The notes below the pieces were generated by a model. The model was not told the origin of the DNA and did no database searches. It saw only the letters and a list, made by a program, of their open reading frames with translations. Of a stretch of 64,000 bases of DNA, positions 1 to 9,119 are shown in pieces. Numbering within the stretch: the stretch's first letter is position 1; each line of letters starts with the position of its first letter. The DNA is from Ustilago trichophora (taxonomy: Eukaryota; Basidiomycota; Ustilaginomycetes; Ustilaginales; Ustilaginaceae). The stretch lies in assembly GCA_900323505.1 (NCBI GenBank), contig OOIN01000017.1:744001-808000 (forward strand), in the 5' to 3' direction. Both the position numbers and the translations under genes were made by a program.

Positions 1-14
1 CTAAAAAAACATAG

Positions 15-284
15 ACCGAGGATATAGCAAATAGCAAAGGAGCCTACGACGGCACTTCAACAAACCCCAACACCTCCACATCCCAAATCGAATCCGAAAC
101 CTCGGCCAACTTTGACTCGAGTAGCGCCAACAAAGAAACTTCAGAGATGGCCACCAAGAGTCACCATCAGAGCGATAGACAACCCAGCAAGCAAAAACAA
201 CACAAACCGGATCGCACCGACTTTGGTGCTACAGAAGCGAGCAAACAGGGAGGTCGTGGTGGTTCAGGTGCTTACTCTCAGTAA
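15..284 (+). CDS. last exon of an unrecognised gene (partial, runs off left edge)
   Basis: The frame that starts right after a CATAG acceptor at 10-14 (with a CTAA-like branch site at 1-4) is open for 89 codons and stops with TAA at 282-284. The peptide is hydrophilic and low in complexity, rich in Ser, Thr, Asn, Gln and Lys. It closes with a glycine-rich tail (GGRGGSGAYSQ). No start codon is needed if this is a 3' exon. A different frame (112-324) also holds an ORF, but its composition is less protein-like. I recognise no family. The call rests on the splice acceptor, the codon composition and a plausible C-terminus; the upstream part of the gene lies outside the window. Confidence 0.42.
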   Translation, partial: TEDIANSKGAYDGTSTNPNTSTSQIESETSANFDSSSANKETSEMATKSHHQSDRQPSKQKQHKPDRTDFGATEASKQGGRGGSGAYSQ

Positions 285-951
285 CAATGTTGGTATGATA
301 GAATCAAGCCTTGTTTACCTTTGACAATGCCCGAGTAGGGTGTCAAGATGTGCTTCATGCATTGTCTGTGCGCATCGTCTCTTGTATACCTTGATTCATC
401 ATTGAAGGGTTCAACAATCCTCCAATAAGCTCAAAGATGCTCAAAAGGCGACTCGACTCGACTCTTTCACAAATCACAAGAGTGTGGAATGTATAGAAAG
501 AGGGGAACTGTTTTTCAAACGAAACAGATGCGAATACAACCACGATTTGTGAAAAAAAAAAAAGGAAAAAAGATGTAGAAGGACTAAGGGCGCCTGCCCG
601 ACGTTGGATTTGAATGGTGCTTAGGTTGGTAGAAAAACAGTTAAAACGAACCGAAAGAGAAGGAACCTAAGCAGCAGGGGGTGGTGGATCCTACGTGTCC
701 GACTGCATCCAAGGATGGAGATGGTTTTTAAGAATGATCTTTTGAAATTAAAGAGAGAGGGGAGACCAGTGACAGATGCAAGTGTGACTGAACGTCTCTT
801 TTTTATTTTTTGGGTGTGAGGTAGTGCTGGAGAGAAAAAGATGCCATGCCGACCTCGGAAGATTCGATCAGACGAATGCTAGCAAGCGTCCTATTGAACA
901 AAAACCTTAAAGAGGCGGGTTGGGTAGGCTAACTAGATCGCAGCGACACGC
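285..951. other. intergenic, convergent 3' flanks
   Basis: This stretch lies between the end of the partial left-edge gene and the stop codon of RPS10. It is A/T-rich with short A and T runs (548-569, 797-810), as expected for two facing 3'UTRs. I see no coding signal or structured RNA. Confidence 0.6.
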
Positions 952-1422
952 TTACTGGCGGGGAGCGCCACGGCCAACACCGGCGAAGCGGGGGCGGTAC
1001 TCGCCCGAGGGGGCACCGTCCTTCTTGTCACCAGCGGGGGCACCGTCACGGCGGCGGTACTCGCGGTCACCACCCTCACGGTCACCACGAGGGGCACGGT
1101 AAGCACCGTCACGGCCACCGACGGGAGCACGGGCAGGGCGAGCAGGGCGCTTGTGGGTAGCGGGGACAATCTCGGCGGGGAGGTGGAGGAACTCGCGAAG
1201 GTACTCGACACCCTCATCGGTAAGGGTGTAGAAGTACCACTGCCACGAGAACTGGGTGTGGACGTAGCCGCGCGAGGTGAGCGACTGGAGAGCCTTGACA
1301 ACCTCGAGGTTGGGGATCTCGAGCTCGGGGTGCTGAACAGTGAAGTTCTTGGGGGCAACCATGACACCCTCCTTGAAGAGAGAGGCGTAGATGGTCTTGC
1401 GGTTCTCCTTGCTGATGATCAT
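952..1422 (-). CDS. RPS10: 40S ribosomal protein eS10
   Basis: This is a 156-residue protein of the small ribosomal subunit, located on the head (beak) of the 40S particle. The N-terminal plectin/S10 winged-helix domain covers about residues 1-100. It carries the family signatures KENRKTIYASLFKEGVMVA, LQSLTSRGYV, FSWQWYFYTLTDEGVEYLR and LPAEIVPAT. The C-terminal 50 residues are a charged Arg/Gly/Asp tail with repeated DGAYRAPRG-like words. Such a tail is usual in eS10, but here it is longer than in the 105-residue yeast protein and closer to the animal form. The ATG at 1420-1422 gives the conserved N-terminus, and no intron is needed inside the CDS. The gene is transcribed away from RPS30, about 1.9 kb to its right. 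Confidence 0.96.
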   Translation of the reverse strand: MIISKENRKTIYASLFKEGVMVAPKNFTVQHPELEIPNLEVVKALQSLTSRGYVHTQFSWQWYFYTLTDEGVEYLREFLHLPAEIVPATHKRPARPARAPVGGRDGAYRAPRGDREGGDREYRRRDGAPAGDKKDGAPSGEYRPRFAGVGRGAPRQ

Positions 1423-3359
1423 TTTGGCAGGTTCAACTGATAGATGTCAAGCAAGATGAGGAAAGGGGAGAGCGAGAGTCAGTTCAAACTGTTGCTTGTG
1501 TCGATGGTGGGTGGACGAAAAGAAGGGTGCGCGGACTGGCAGTAACGAATGACGCAAGTAGAAAACAACAGCACTTCTGGTTACGCGCCTGCAGAACCAT
1601 ATAATACCACCTTGTCCCGGTTTTCCATTACTTCTTTTGCCAAGACATCACTGGAGTCGTGAATCTCTGTTGCTTTGCCGTTTGATGCCTAAGTTTTTGC
1701 GACCGTTGACGAACGCTTTCTGCTCGCTGAATCTCATTCTGTCCTGCGTCAACTTGAGAACAAATACCATACGACGCGGCTGCTACTTAACATTCCATAT
1801 CCGCACATGTCGACTTCTTTCCTGCGTGTAATCTACGTGTGCCATGCTGCTGCTGATGGTATGCCGATGCTGCCGATTCTGCTCATGCCGTCGGTGATGA
1901 TATTCCCATGTTGCATGTGTTGCGTTGTACTGCTCGTCGTTGCTGTTGCCTTACAAGAGGCTGATTGTGCTGACACTTACGTTCTTGATGTGTGAGATGA
2001 GTCCTAGAGAGAAGGAAGAAGGAGCAGCAATGAGGACGAGCGCTATACTTTGGATTCCACTGACACGCTCTCTGTCAATCGCGAGGACTCCGACACTGTG
2101 GCCGCCTTGGCTGGGATTTGCTTTCTTCGTCCCCCAACCATCGCTCAGAAAATCAGATCGGGCGCTGTGGGTCCCAATTTCGCTGCTTTTGATCACGTGT
2201 TTAGACAAAACTGAAAAGTTCCCACGATAGAAATTTCAAGCAACCCACAACCCGCAGTATTGACTCTGAAAAATTGCGTGCCATTTCCATCCTGGCAAAA
2301 GCAATTCGATTTTGGTCTGCAGACCGGCAATCTTTTGAGTGGCCGCCAATGAATACAAATCCGGTCACAAATCAAGCTAGGAATACAGCGCAACAGCTTT
2401 GAATTACAGAGCTGTATTCGAGCGCGAATCTTGGAGACGCAACATCGCCAGCTGCTGGCTCTTTCCAAAATCTCAGCCTGCCCAGCTGTACTTATGCAAT
2501 TCCCAAAGAGAGAGCGCGCGAAACAGAGCCAGAGTCAGTGCTGTGCAGCCACTGGGAAAATTTTGGTGCAGCACACAGCGATCCAGCCAGATCGTGTTTG
2601 TGAAGTGTGTAGGCTCAGCCAAGTTGGCGAGAGTCAGAGTGGCTGTCGACACTATCGAAAGCTCGTTCGAGATTACTCCTCCCTCTGCCCTCCATATCGT
2701 CAAGGTCACTCATACACGTAAGCATCTACACCACCTATATCAGCATCAAACACGCACGCATTGGTCTGCTCGACAACAGCTGGACAACCCGACATCAGGT
2801 ATGCTATCCCGCAAAGGACCCATCCGCCGGGTTTCAATTTCGACATTTTCGACACGCAGCAGCATTGATGTGGCAGATAGCACCCGACGACTTGCGATCA
2901 ACTTCGGCAGTATCAATCGTCCATCATTGGTCTATTGTATCAATGCAGGAGAGGTGGACCAGGTCATATGACTGTTCGACATCGATGCTCGTTCATGTGC
3001 TTGGAAAGAAGGACTGGCACAGGTCCGGGTCTGCACGCCTCCGACACATCGCAGACTTCAAGACCTCGTGCGAAGGATGACATACTATTGTTCGATCTAG
3101 CTATCTGCAGTTGTGACCTTTTTGGAGTCTAACGATCCCGTTGTCCTAGGAGAGGATTGCATCAGTGTCGGTGGACCGACCGTCCGCCACCCATACTCAA
3201 TCAACCACCAATTTTCGCCCAGCTCAACTCGACAGACCAACGCGTGTTTTCCCATCCACCCCAGTCATCCATCAGACCAAGATCTGACTCGTTTCTTTGT
3301 CTCTTGCCACCATCTTACCCTTTATCTCGATACAGACTTTCGATAACACATAATCCACA
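1423..3359. promoter_or_regulatory. 1.9 kb divergent intergenic region between RPS10 and RPS30
   Basis: This region must hold the promoters and 5'UTRs of both ribosomal protein genes. An AT-rich element (ATATAATA, about 1599-1606) lies roughly 180 bp upstream of the RPS10 start. A C/T-rich stretch with CCACCATCTTACCC-type words lies directly upstream of the RPS30 ATG, as is common in fungal ribosomal protein leaders. Short ORFs such as 2399-2971 have no recognisable domain, and I do not accept them as genes. A spliced 5'UTR for either gene is possible but not provable here. Confidence 0.5.
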
Positions 3360-4144
3360 ATGGGTAAGGTTCACGGATCCCTCGCGCGTGCCGGTAAGGT
3401 CAAGTCGCAGACCCCCAAGGTCGAGAAGCAAGAAAAGGCCAAGCAGCCCAAGGGCCGCGCCAAGAAGCGTCTTTTGTACACCCGACGGTAAGTTTCCTCC
3501 AAGCAAACCAGCAACAGATCTTGAGGAACGACATCGAAGATACAGAGAAGATAGCATCAGCGCTCGATACCACCCAGTGAATTGCACTACATCAGCAGGA
3601 TAGACACTCGCATGGCTCGGAAATGGGAGACAACGCAAAGAGGATGCATCGCTCGGAGCAGATTTTGCAAACTCGAGGATTCTGGACACGATACACAACT
3701 AGTCGTCTCGGTAGGATGTTCGATCGTCTCGCCAGCCGAAGGTGATACAGGGGTTCAGTTGCGGAAGAAGTAGGGCTACCATCACGGTTCACACCGCAAC
3801 AGACGCGAGTCACGGAAGAGTAAAGAACACATGGACGCAAGAATTGAATAGTCATGTGATATGTGTTCGGCGGCACTGCATTCGACTTGACGAAGCTCTT
3901 GGATGTGCAACACTACCTCACTTCAATCGCATGGGCAAACATCAGTAGCAACTTTGTCGCTGCAGCTCTTCTGTCTTCGATGGCGACCCAAGATCTGCCG
4001 CAGTTTATTCTCAAAAGCCCAAGTTTTCAGCATACTTACAAGTTCCCTTGCATCGCTTTCTCAACTAACAATAGATTCGTCAACGCTGTTGCCGGTCCCG
4101 GTGGCAAGCGCCGCATGAACCCCAACGGCGAGAACAAGCAGTAA
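3360..4144 (+). CDS. RPS30: 40S ribosomal protein eS30, two exons
   Basis: The CDS joins 3360-3487 and 4075-4144 and encodes 65 residues. The small basic protein sits near the decoding site of the 40S subunit. Exon 1 gives [19 protein letters not shown] and the Lys-rich core ending LLYTRR. Exon 2 gives [17 protein letters not shown]. Together they match eS30 from end to end. The donor is GTAAGT at 3488; the acceptor is ATAG at 4071-4074 with a CTAAC branch site at 4065-4069. The intron splits an Arg codon. There is no N-terminal ubiquitin-like domain, unlike the animal FAU fusion, as expected for a fungus. The 587-nt intron is long for this genome. I looked for box C/D snoRNA motifs in it and found no convincing pair. 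Confidence 0.95.
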
Positions 4145-4637
4145 ACGCACCCGCGCATCCTATTCCAATTCGGTTCCCATTCATCATGCAATACCTTTTC
4201 TAGGATCATCGTCGTCGTTTCTCTCTTCCTTCACGCCAATATAAAAAAGGGTTTTACTTTTGCTCATAGGTGTAAACAGCCTGTAGAGCGCGCCCACCAT
4301 TCGCTCTCTCTTTCATATCTCTCACTCGCATATTGGTCTGGTTTTCCCACACCTACACACACTTTCCGACCAACGTACGTCTTGTTGTATCATCTATACA
4401 CTTTGAATTTCTCGAGTGAGCTCTGTGTTGACGAAGAACTTTCTCCCAACGCATAAACTTGTAAGGGTAAGATTCTGAGCATGGCATGTGAAAAGGTATG
4501 GTGATGTTGAACGTTCTCGGAGGTGGGGAAGGGGGGGTTATGACGGAGCCATTGGGCGGAGGATGTTAAGTGTAGATGTATGGTAGGATGATGGTGCAGA
4601 TGTGAAAGGGATGAAGTGGGGGGGTGGGGGGGGGAAT
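4145..4637. other. intergenic, convergent 3' flanks of RPS30 and CHM7
   Basis: This 490 bp stretch lies between two stop codons. It has a T-rich first part and a G-rich end (runs of G at 4618-4636). No gene or structured element was seen. Confidence 0.6.
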
Positions 4638-6299
4638 TTATTCTGCGATAGCTTGTTTGGATGGTGTTGGTGAAGCTGGTATGATTGATTGTTCTTGTGG
4701 TTTTTCGTGGTTGATTTTTGTTTGTGAAGGTGTGGGGTTTGGTAATCTGAGTAGGTGGAATCGAGCTCTGAGATCCTCTTCTTCTCTTCTCTGGCTTTCC
4801 TTTTGCTCGTCCTCCTTTTCCACTGTCTTTTGCTTCTCCTCCTTCAATCTCTCCTCTTCCCTCTTTTCCTCCTCCAACGCCTTCAACTCTTGCAATAATT
4901 CCTCCTCATCCACTCCATCAACCGCCGATTCACCTCTAATCACCTCATCCACTTCCCTCTGCCCCACCAATGCCTCCTGCAAACCTTCCATCGTCTTCTC
5001 CACATTCTCCAACCGCAACTCCTCCCTACCTAATACACTCTTCAACACCTCACTACTGGCCCGATAAGCCCGCATCACATCTACATCGCTCTGAGCTTGT
5101 TCAATCTTCATCATTACCGTAGCCATATTCTCGCGTACCGCCATACGTTTTTCCAAAACTTGCTCTAACGCCTTGCGCGATCGCAGATATGAGGTTGCTT
5201 GTGATTTCGCATTGTTACGCAGAGCGGTTTTGATCTGAGTGTTGCGTGAAATGATTTGGGTTTCCAGAGAATGAATCTGTTGATCGAGTCGATGGAGTGT
5301 GGATTTGACGGCCAGGATGCTTCGATCTTCTTGAGTGATGGGTTCTAGCGAAGAACAAGGGTTGTGTGGGGAGAATGTGGGGGAAAGTTTGATAATGTCG
5401 GATTGGGTGATTGCTACACCGTCCATGTCTCGGGTTAAATGCTTGAGAACGAGCTGTACGTCCCGTTGGCTGGGCACGAATCCAAAGTCGCTGATGCATA
5501 CCCTCGACAGCTTCTCATTGAACTCTGCTGTTGTCATAAGACAAGACAGAGGGCTGAGGTTCGCCTCTTTGTCATAGTGCCTCGTCAAAAACGCACTGGC
5601 TAACCGATGTACAAGCGCATACCAAACCCAATCGCCTTTTTGCTTCCTAAACAGCGTCTCATCCTGACTGTACTCTCCTATTCCATCATCGTCATCATCC
5701 CCACCACCTGTCGCAAGGGAGATCAATTGTGAAGCAGCCCATTTCGCAGGTGTAAGCAACAGCGTTGAAGCTACACCTCCTACTGTAGGTACATAGCTTC
5801 TCAGCCCCCCACTTCTTCCAGCAATGCCGCTTGTAGGGCCAGTAAGGGGCACCTTGGAATTCAGGAAGCTCTGCAGAGATGTCACAGTATGGTCCTTTTC
5901 CAGTTCGGCAATGACTGTTCCCAGTCCGAGAGGACGACCTACATGGGCAACGGTCCAACGCGCTTTGGTGCTTTCGTCGAGTCTGAATACCGTTCGATCA
6001 ACTTCGTGTGCGGCAGCTTTGGGGAGGTCGATTGACTCTACATCAGAGGGAGGGGGAGGTGGATCTTGATTGAATTGAACACCTCGAAAAGTCACATCGA
6101 GTAGAAGATCACGCCACCATTCGATGCTAGCTCGGAACCCGGCAGGGTTAGAGCGACGTTGGCGGGAGAGATCGGCGTAGAGGGAGGGTAAAGGTGAGGT
6201 AGAGGAGCGCGGGTTTTGAAAGCTGGGATGTGTTGAAAGGTGCTTGGCGAGACCGGTGCTCGAGGTGGATGCGGAGGAGGAGGAGGAGGAGGAGATCAT
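4638..6299 (-). CDS. CHM7: Chm7/CHMP7-like ESCRT-III protein
   Basis: I start the 553-residue protein at the ATG at 6297-6299 (MISSSSSSS...). The ORF runs on to 6464, but those 55 codons cross a GA microsatellite and read as 5'UTR. The N-terminal half (about residues 35-300, with FRASIEWWRDLLLD and SDFGFVPSQRDVQLVLKHL) resembles the winged-helix-containing region of CHMP7. The C-terminal part (about 325-500) is the Snf7-type helical core: TLHRLDQQIHSLETQI, SYLRSRKALEQVLEKRM and ENVEKTMEGLQEAL. An acidic Glu/Lys-rich coiled coil and a tail follow. In yeast and animals this family recruits ESCRT-III to the inner nuclear membrane for envelope surveillance. It is divergent from DHX35, with starts 447 bp apart. 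The family call is good; the exact function is inferred. Confidence 0.8.
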   Translation of the reverse strand: MISSSSSSSASTSSTGLAKHLSTHPSFQNPRSSTSPLPSLYADLSRQRRSNPAGFRASIEWWRDLLLDVTFRGVQFNQDPPPPPSDVESIDLPKAAAHEVDRTVFRLDESTKARWTVAHVGRPLGLGTVIAELEKDHTVTSLQSFLNSKVPLTGPTSGIAGRSGGLRSYVPTVGGVASTLLLTPAKWAASQLISLATGGGDDDDDGIGEYSQDETLFRKQKGDWVWYALVHRLASAFLTRHYDKEANLSPLSCLMTTAEFNEKLSRVCISDFGFVPSQRDVQLVLKHLTRDMDGVAITQSDIIKLSPTFSPHNPCSSLEPITQEDRSILAVKSTLHRLDQQIHSLETQIISRNTQIKTALRNNAKSQATSYLRSRKALEQVLEKRMAVRENMATVMMKIEQAQSDVDVMRAYRASSEVLKSVLGREELRLENVEKTMEGLQEALVGQREVDEVIRGESAVDGVDEEELLQELKALEEEKREEERLKEEKQKTVEKEDEQKESQRREEEDLRARFHLLRLPNPTPSQTKINHEKPQEQSIIPASPTPSKQAIAE

Positions 6300-6327
6300 C
6301 GTGTCCACTCTCGTTGCCCCTCGCACA

Positions 6328-6358
<31 letters not shown>

Positions 6359-6746
6359 CGAGCGGACGTGTTGTGAGCGGATCAGAGAGCGTCCAGTTGA
6401 CCAAGATGAAGAAGATGCTGTAAGCTTGGGTATGGGTGGCGTCTGTGAATGGCTTATTTTCCAATGGACTGCGTTCGGATGGATGAACGATTTGGACGGC
6501 AGTGATGAGGATGAGAGTGTGGGGTTGAGATGGTGCTCAGTGGTTGTTTGGTGTTTGTGCATTTTTTTGTGGAGGTGTTGGTCTTTTTTTTAGCGCTTTT
6601 GGGCTTTCAACCGACGCTTGTCAAGCAACGCATCAACTCTTCCACCTTGCCTTTCCGTTATCACACCATTCCTAGACACCACCATCCTCATCTCACATAG
6701 TTCAGCTGGCTGGAGTCGCACTGTATCGATACACCCATTGCCAGCC
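6300..6746. promoter_or_regulatory. divergent promoter region CHM7 / DHX35 with GA repeat
   Basis: This 447 bp stretch separates two start codons. It contains a (GA)n tract at 6333-6358, about 35 bp upstream of the CHM7 ATG. An in-frame ATG at 6618 precedes the preferred DHX35 start. No TATA element is obvious. Confidence 0.5.
6333..6358. repeat. (GA)n microsatellite in the CHM7 leader
   Basis: Thirteen GA units on the plus strand. Read through by the long CHM7 ORF it would encode a Ser-Leu repeat, which argues that the true start is downstream at 6299. Confidence 0.95.
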
Positions 6747-8984
6747 ATGTCGGCTTCCACATCAACATCCGCCAGACCGGCTTTCTGGAAACCAGGCACC
6801 TCCAGACCAGGATCGTCCCTCGACCGCTCCTCCGAGACCGAAACACCGATTATTGCCCCCAGCTCTTTCACCGACTCAACACTCCCCATCCACTCTCAAA
6901 GACTCCAGATCTTACACGCACTCGAAACTCACCAAGTCCTCATCATCATCGCCGAACCTGGCTCTGGCAAAACAACCGCTATCCCCCGCATCCTCGACAA
7001 CGCCTCCTGGTCCTCCTCCGGCATCATCGCATGCACCCAACCGCGTCGCATCTCTGCCATCTCCGTCGCCTCCCACGTTTCCTATCTGATGGGCAGTCCC
7101 CTTGGTGGAGAAGTTGGCTACTCGATCAGGTTCGAATCCAACACGACCCCCGCTACCAGAATATGCTACATGACCGACGGTACCCTCTTCCGGGAGTGTA
7201 TGCGCGATCCCCTGCTCACCCGATACAGCGTCATCATGGTCGATGAGGCACACGAGCGTGGAATGTATACGGATCTGCTGCTGGGAGTGCTAAAAAAGGT
7301 ACTGCGGAAGAGACGAGATTTGAGGATCATCGTTAGTAGTGCGACGCTCGATGCGATGGTGTTCAAGGATTTTTTCAATGACAGTCACACACTCTCCAAT
7401 TACGCTAGTCATGGAGAGAAGGAGAAGGAGGAGGATGTGGCCAGGGTGATTCAGATCAAAGGTCGAACGCATCCGGTGCACATAGCATATCTTAAAAGCC
7501 CCTGTGCGGATTACTTGGCCGAAACGGTGGAGACGATATGGAAAATTCACCTGACAGAACCGCAAGGTGACATCCTAGCGTTCCTCACGGGTAGAGAGGA
7601 GATAAATACGGCGCTACAAATGCTTTCCGATCGTCAAGCATCACTTCCTGCTTCCGCTGCAACTATGCAACTCTTGCCACTGCATGCGGGATTATCGACG
7701 GCTGAACAAGCTAGCATTTTCTCCCCCTCGGAGAAAGGGTGTCGCAAAGTCGTCGTGGCGACAAACATTGCTGAAGCCAGTGTAACTCTGGATGGGATTG
7801 TTTACGTCATTGATTGTGGGTTTGTTAAACAACGCTTTACCCAATTTGGAACCACCAGCGCTGGCGTGGATACCTTGGCCATTGTCGCGGTCAGCCGGGC
7901 ATCTGCGATTCAACGAGCTGGACGAGCGGGTCGTACACGACCAGGGAAATGTTTTCGTCTTTATACCGAGTCGTTTTTTCTTGGGGAAATGCAGAATAGC
8001 ACTTCACCCGAGCTGAATCGGATTGGTTTAGAAGGGGTAGTGTTGATGTTGAAATCTTTAGGCGTGGATAATTTGGTTCGATTCGAATGGGTTCCACCTG
8101 CGCCTTCACCATTGAGCCTTGCACGAGCTTTGCAGCGATTGGTAGAGTTGGACGCTTTGGATGATCATGCACGTTTGACGATATTGGGTCAATTTATGGC
8201 TGAGATTCCTTTGCCTCCTCGTTTGGCTAGAATTCTTATTGCTTCTGCAGAAGAAGAATCTGGTAGAAATGGGAAAGGGGGAGGATGTGCCGAGGAAATT
8301 TTGACGATCTTGAGTATGCTTCAAGTTAGTCATCCTTTTTTTGGAGTTGATAGTGTCGAGACACAATTGAGTCTTCGTCAGTTCGTTGCTCAAGAAGGCG
8401 ATTTATTCACGCTTCTGAATCTCTTTTTAGCTTTCGTTGATCAAGCTAAGGGCAAGAAGAGTGCAAAATGGTCAAGACAAAATAGGGTCAATTTTCAAGC
8501 TCTAAGTCGTGCCCTCTCGATTCGTAACCAATTACAACGCTACCTCTTCCGTTTTGCCTCAAGTTCATCTGTAAAACTCAACCCAAAAAGCTCAGCAAAA
8601 GCCACACAAGATGCAGTCGAACGAATCACAAGAACCCTAGCCAAAGGTCTATATCCAAATTTGGCAAGATATCAACAAGATACCATGACCTTTCGTACCG
8701 CAGTAGATGGAAAAGTGGTATACGCTCATCCAAATAGTGTCTTTTTCAATAGAAGACCCCATAATGCCCAAATGTGGGTCATCTACGGTCAAGCGGTAGA
8801 ACAGAGTTCGGCAGAACCACAACAAGAGCGCCAGACCAAGACATACATTATGGATATCACCGTCTTGGGAGATCTAGAGTGGGTGACGGATGCTGTTCCT
8901 GGGTTCTACGATGTTAAGATGCGGTACGGGAGAGGTAAGGATGGTGGCGGTGCGGAGAATGTGATTCATACCATTGCGGGGTGA
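6747..8984 (+). CDS. DHX35: DEAH-box RNA helicase, DHX35 type
   Basis: This is a 745-residue SF2 helicase. I prefer the ATG at 6747 over the upstream in-frame ATG at 6618. The protein then opens with a short tail and FWKPGT, which matches the FW(R/K)PGT opening of animal DHX35. Motifs in order: I (GSGKTT, near residue 73), Ia (TQPRR), II (DEAH, residues 166-169), III (SAT), IV (LAFLTGREE), V (ATNIAEASVTLDG) and VI (QRAGRAGR). Ratchet (HA2) and OB-fold domains complete the C-terminus. In this family the protein is associated with spliceosomal C complexes, with a proposed role in remodelling or quality control. Baker's yeast has no DHX35. The gene is intronless here and converges with RIM13, with 135 bp between stops. 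Confidence 0.93.
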   Translation: MSASTSTSARPAFWKPGTSRPGSSLDRSSETETPIIAPSSFTDSTLPIHSQRLQILHALETHQVLIIIAEPGSGKTTAIPRILDNASWSSSGIIACTQPRRISAISVASHVSYLMGSPLGGEVGYSIRFESNTTPATRICYMTDGTLFRECMRDPLLTRYSVIMVDEAHERGMYTDLLLGVLKKVLRKRRDLRIIVSSATLDAMVFKDFFNDSHTLSNYASHGEKEKEEDVARVIQIKGRTHPVHIAYLKSPCADYLAETVETIWKIHLTEPQGDILAFLTGREEINTALQMLSDRQASLPASAATMQLLPLHAGLSTAEQASIFSPSEKGCRKVVVATNIAEASVTLDGIVYVIDCGFVKQRFTQFGTTSAGVDTLAIVAVSRASAIQRAGRAGRTRPGKCFRLYTESFFLGEMQNSTSPELNRIGLEGVVLMLKSLGVDNLVRFEWVPPAPSPLSLARALQRLVELDALDDHARLTILGQFMAEIPLPPRLARILIASAEEESGRNGKGGGCAEEILTILSMLQVSHPFFGVDSVETQLSLRQFVAQEGDLFTLLNLFLAFVDQAKGKKSAKWSRQNRVNFQALSRALSIRNQLQRYLFRFASSSSVKLNPKSSAKATQDAVERITRTLAKGLYPNLARYQQDTMTFRTAVDGKVVYAHPNSVFFNRRPHNAQMWVIYGQAVEQSSAEPQQERQTKTYIMDITVLGDLEWVTDAVPGFYDVKMRYGRGKDGGGAENVIHTIAG

Positions 8985-9119
8985 GGGTTGGATTGTGGTG
9001 ATGCTACTGTATTTCACTCCTTGATGTGGAATTTTGTACAACAGGATTAGGGTTTCATCAACATTTTGTTGGCTTCACTGCATGCAGAGCGTGCTGAGGT
9101 GTCAAAGGCTGTGAGAGTG

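Noticed and set aside
2399..2971. 190-codon ORF between RPS10 and RPS30
   Set aside because: No domain, low-quality composition and no splice or promoter context. More likely leader or promoter DNA.
3488..4074. box C/D snoRNA in the eS30 intron
   Set aside because: Single approximate C-box words exist, but no paired D box and terminal stem were found.
6300..6464. N-terminal extension of the Chm7 ORF
   Set aside because: It reads through a GA microsatellite as a Ser-Leu repeat and through leader-like DNA; the downstream ATG at 6299 is preferred.
7128..7146. tRNA-like B-box word GGTTCGAATCC
   Set aside because: It lies inside the DHX35 coding frame (IRFESN) with no matching A-box, acceptor stem or T-run.
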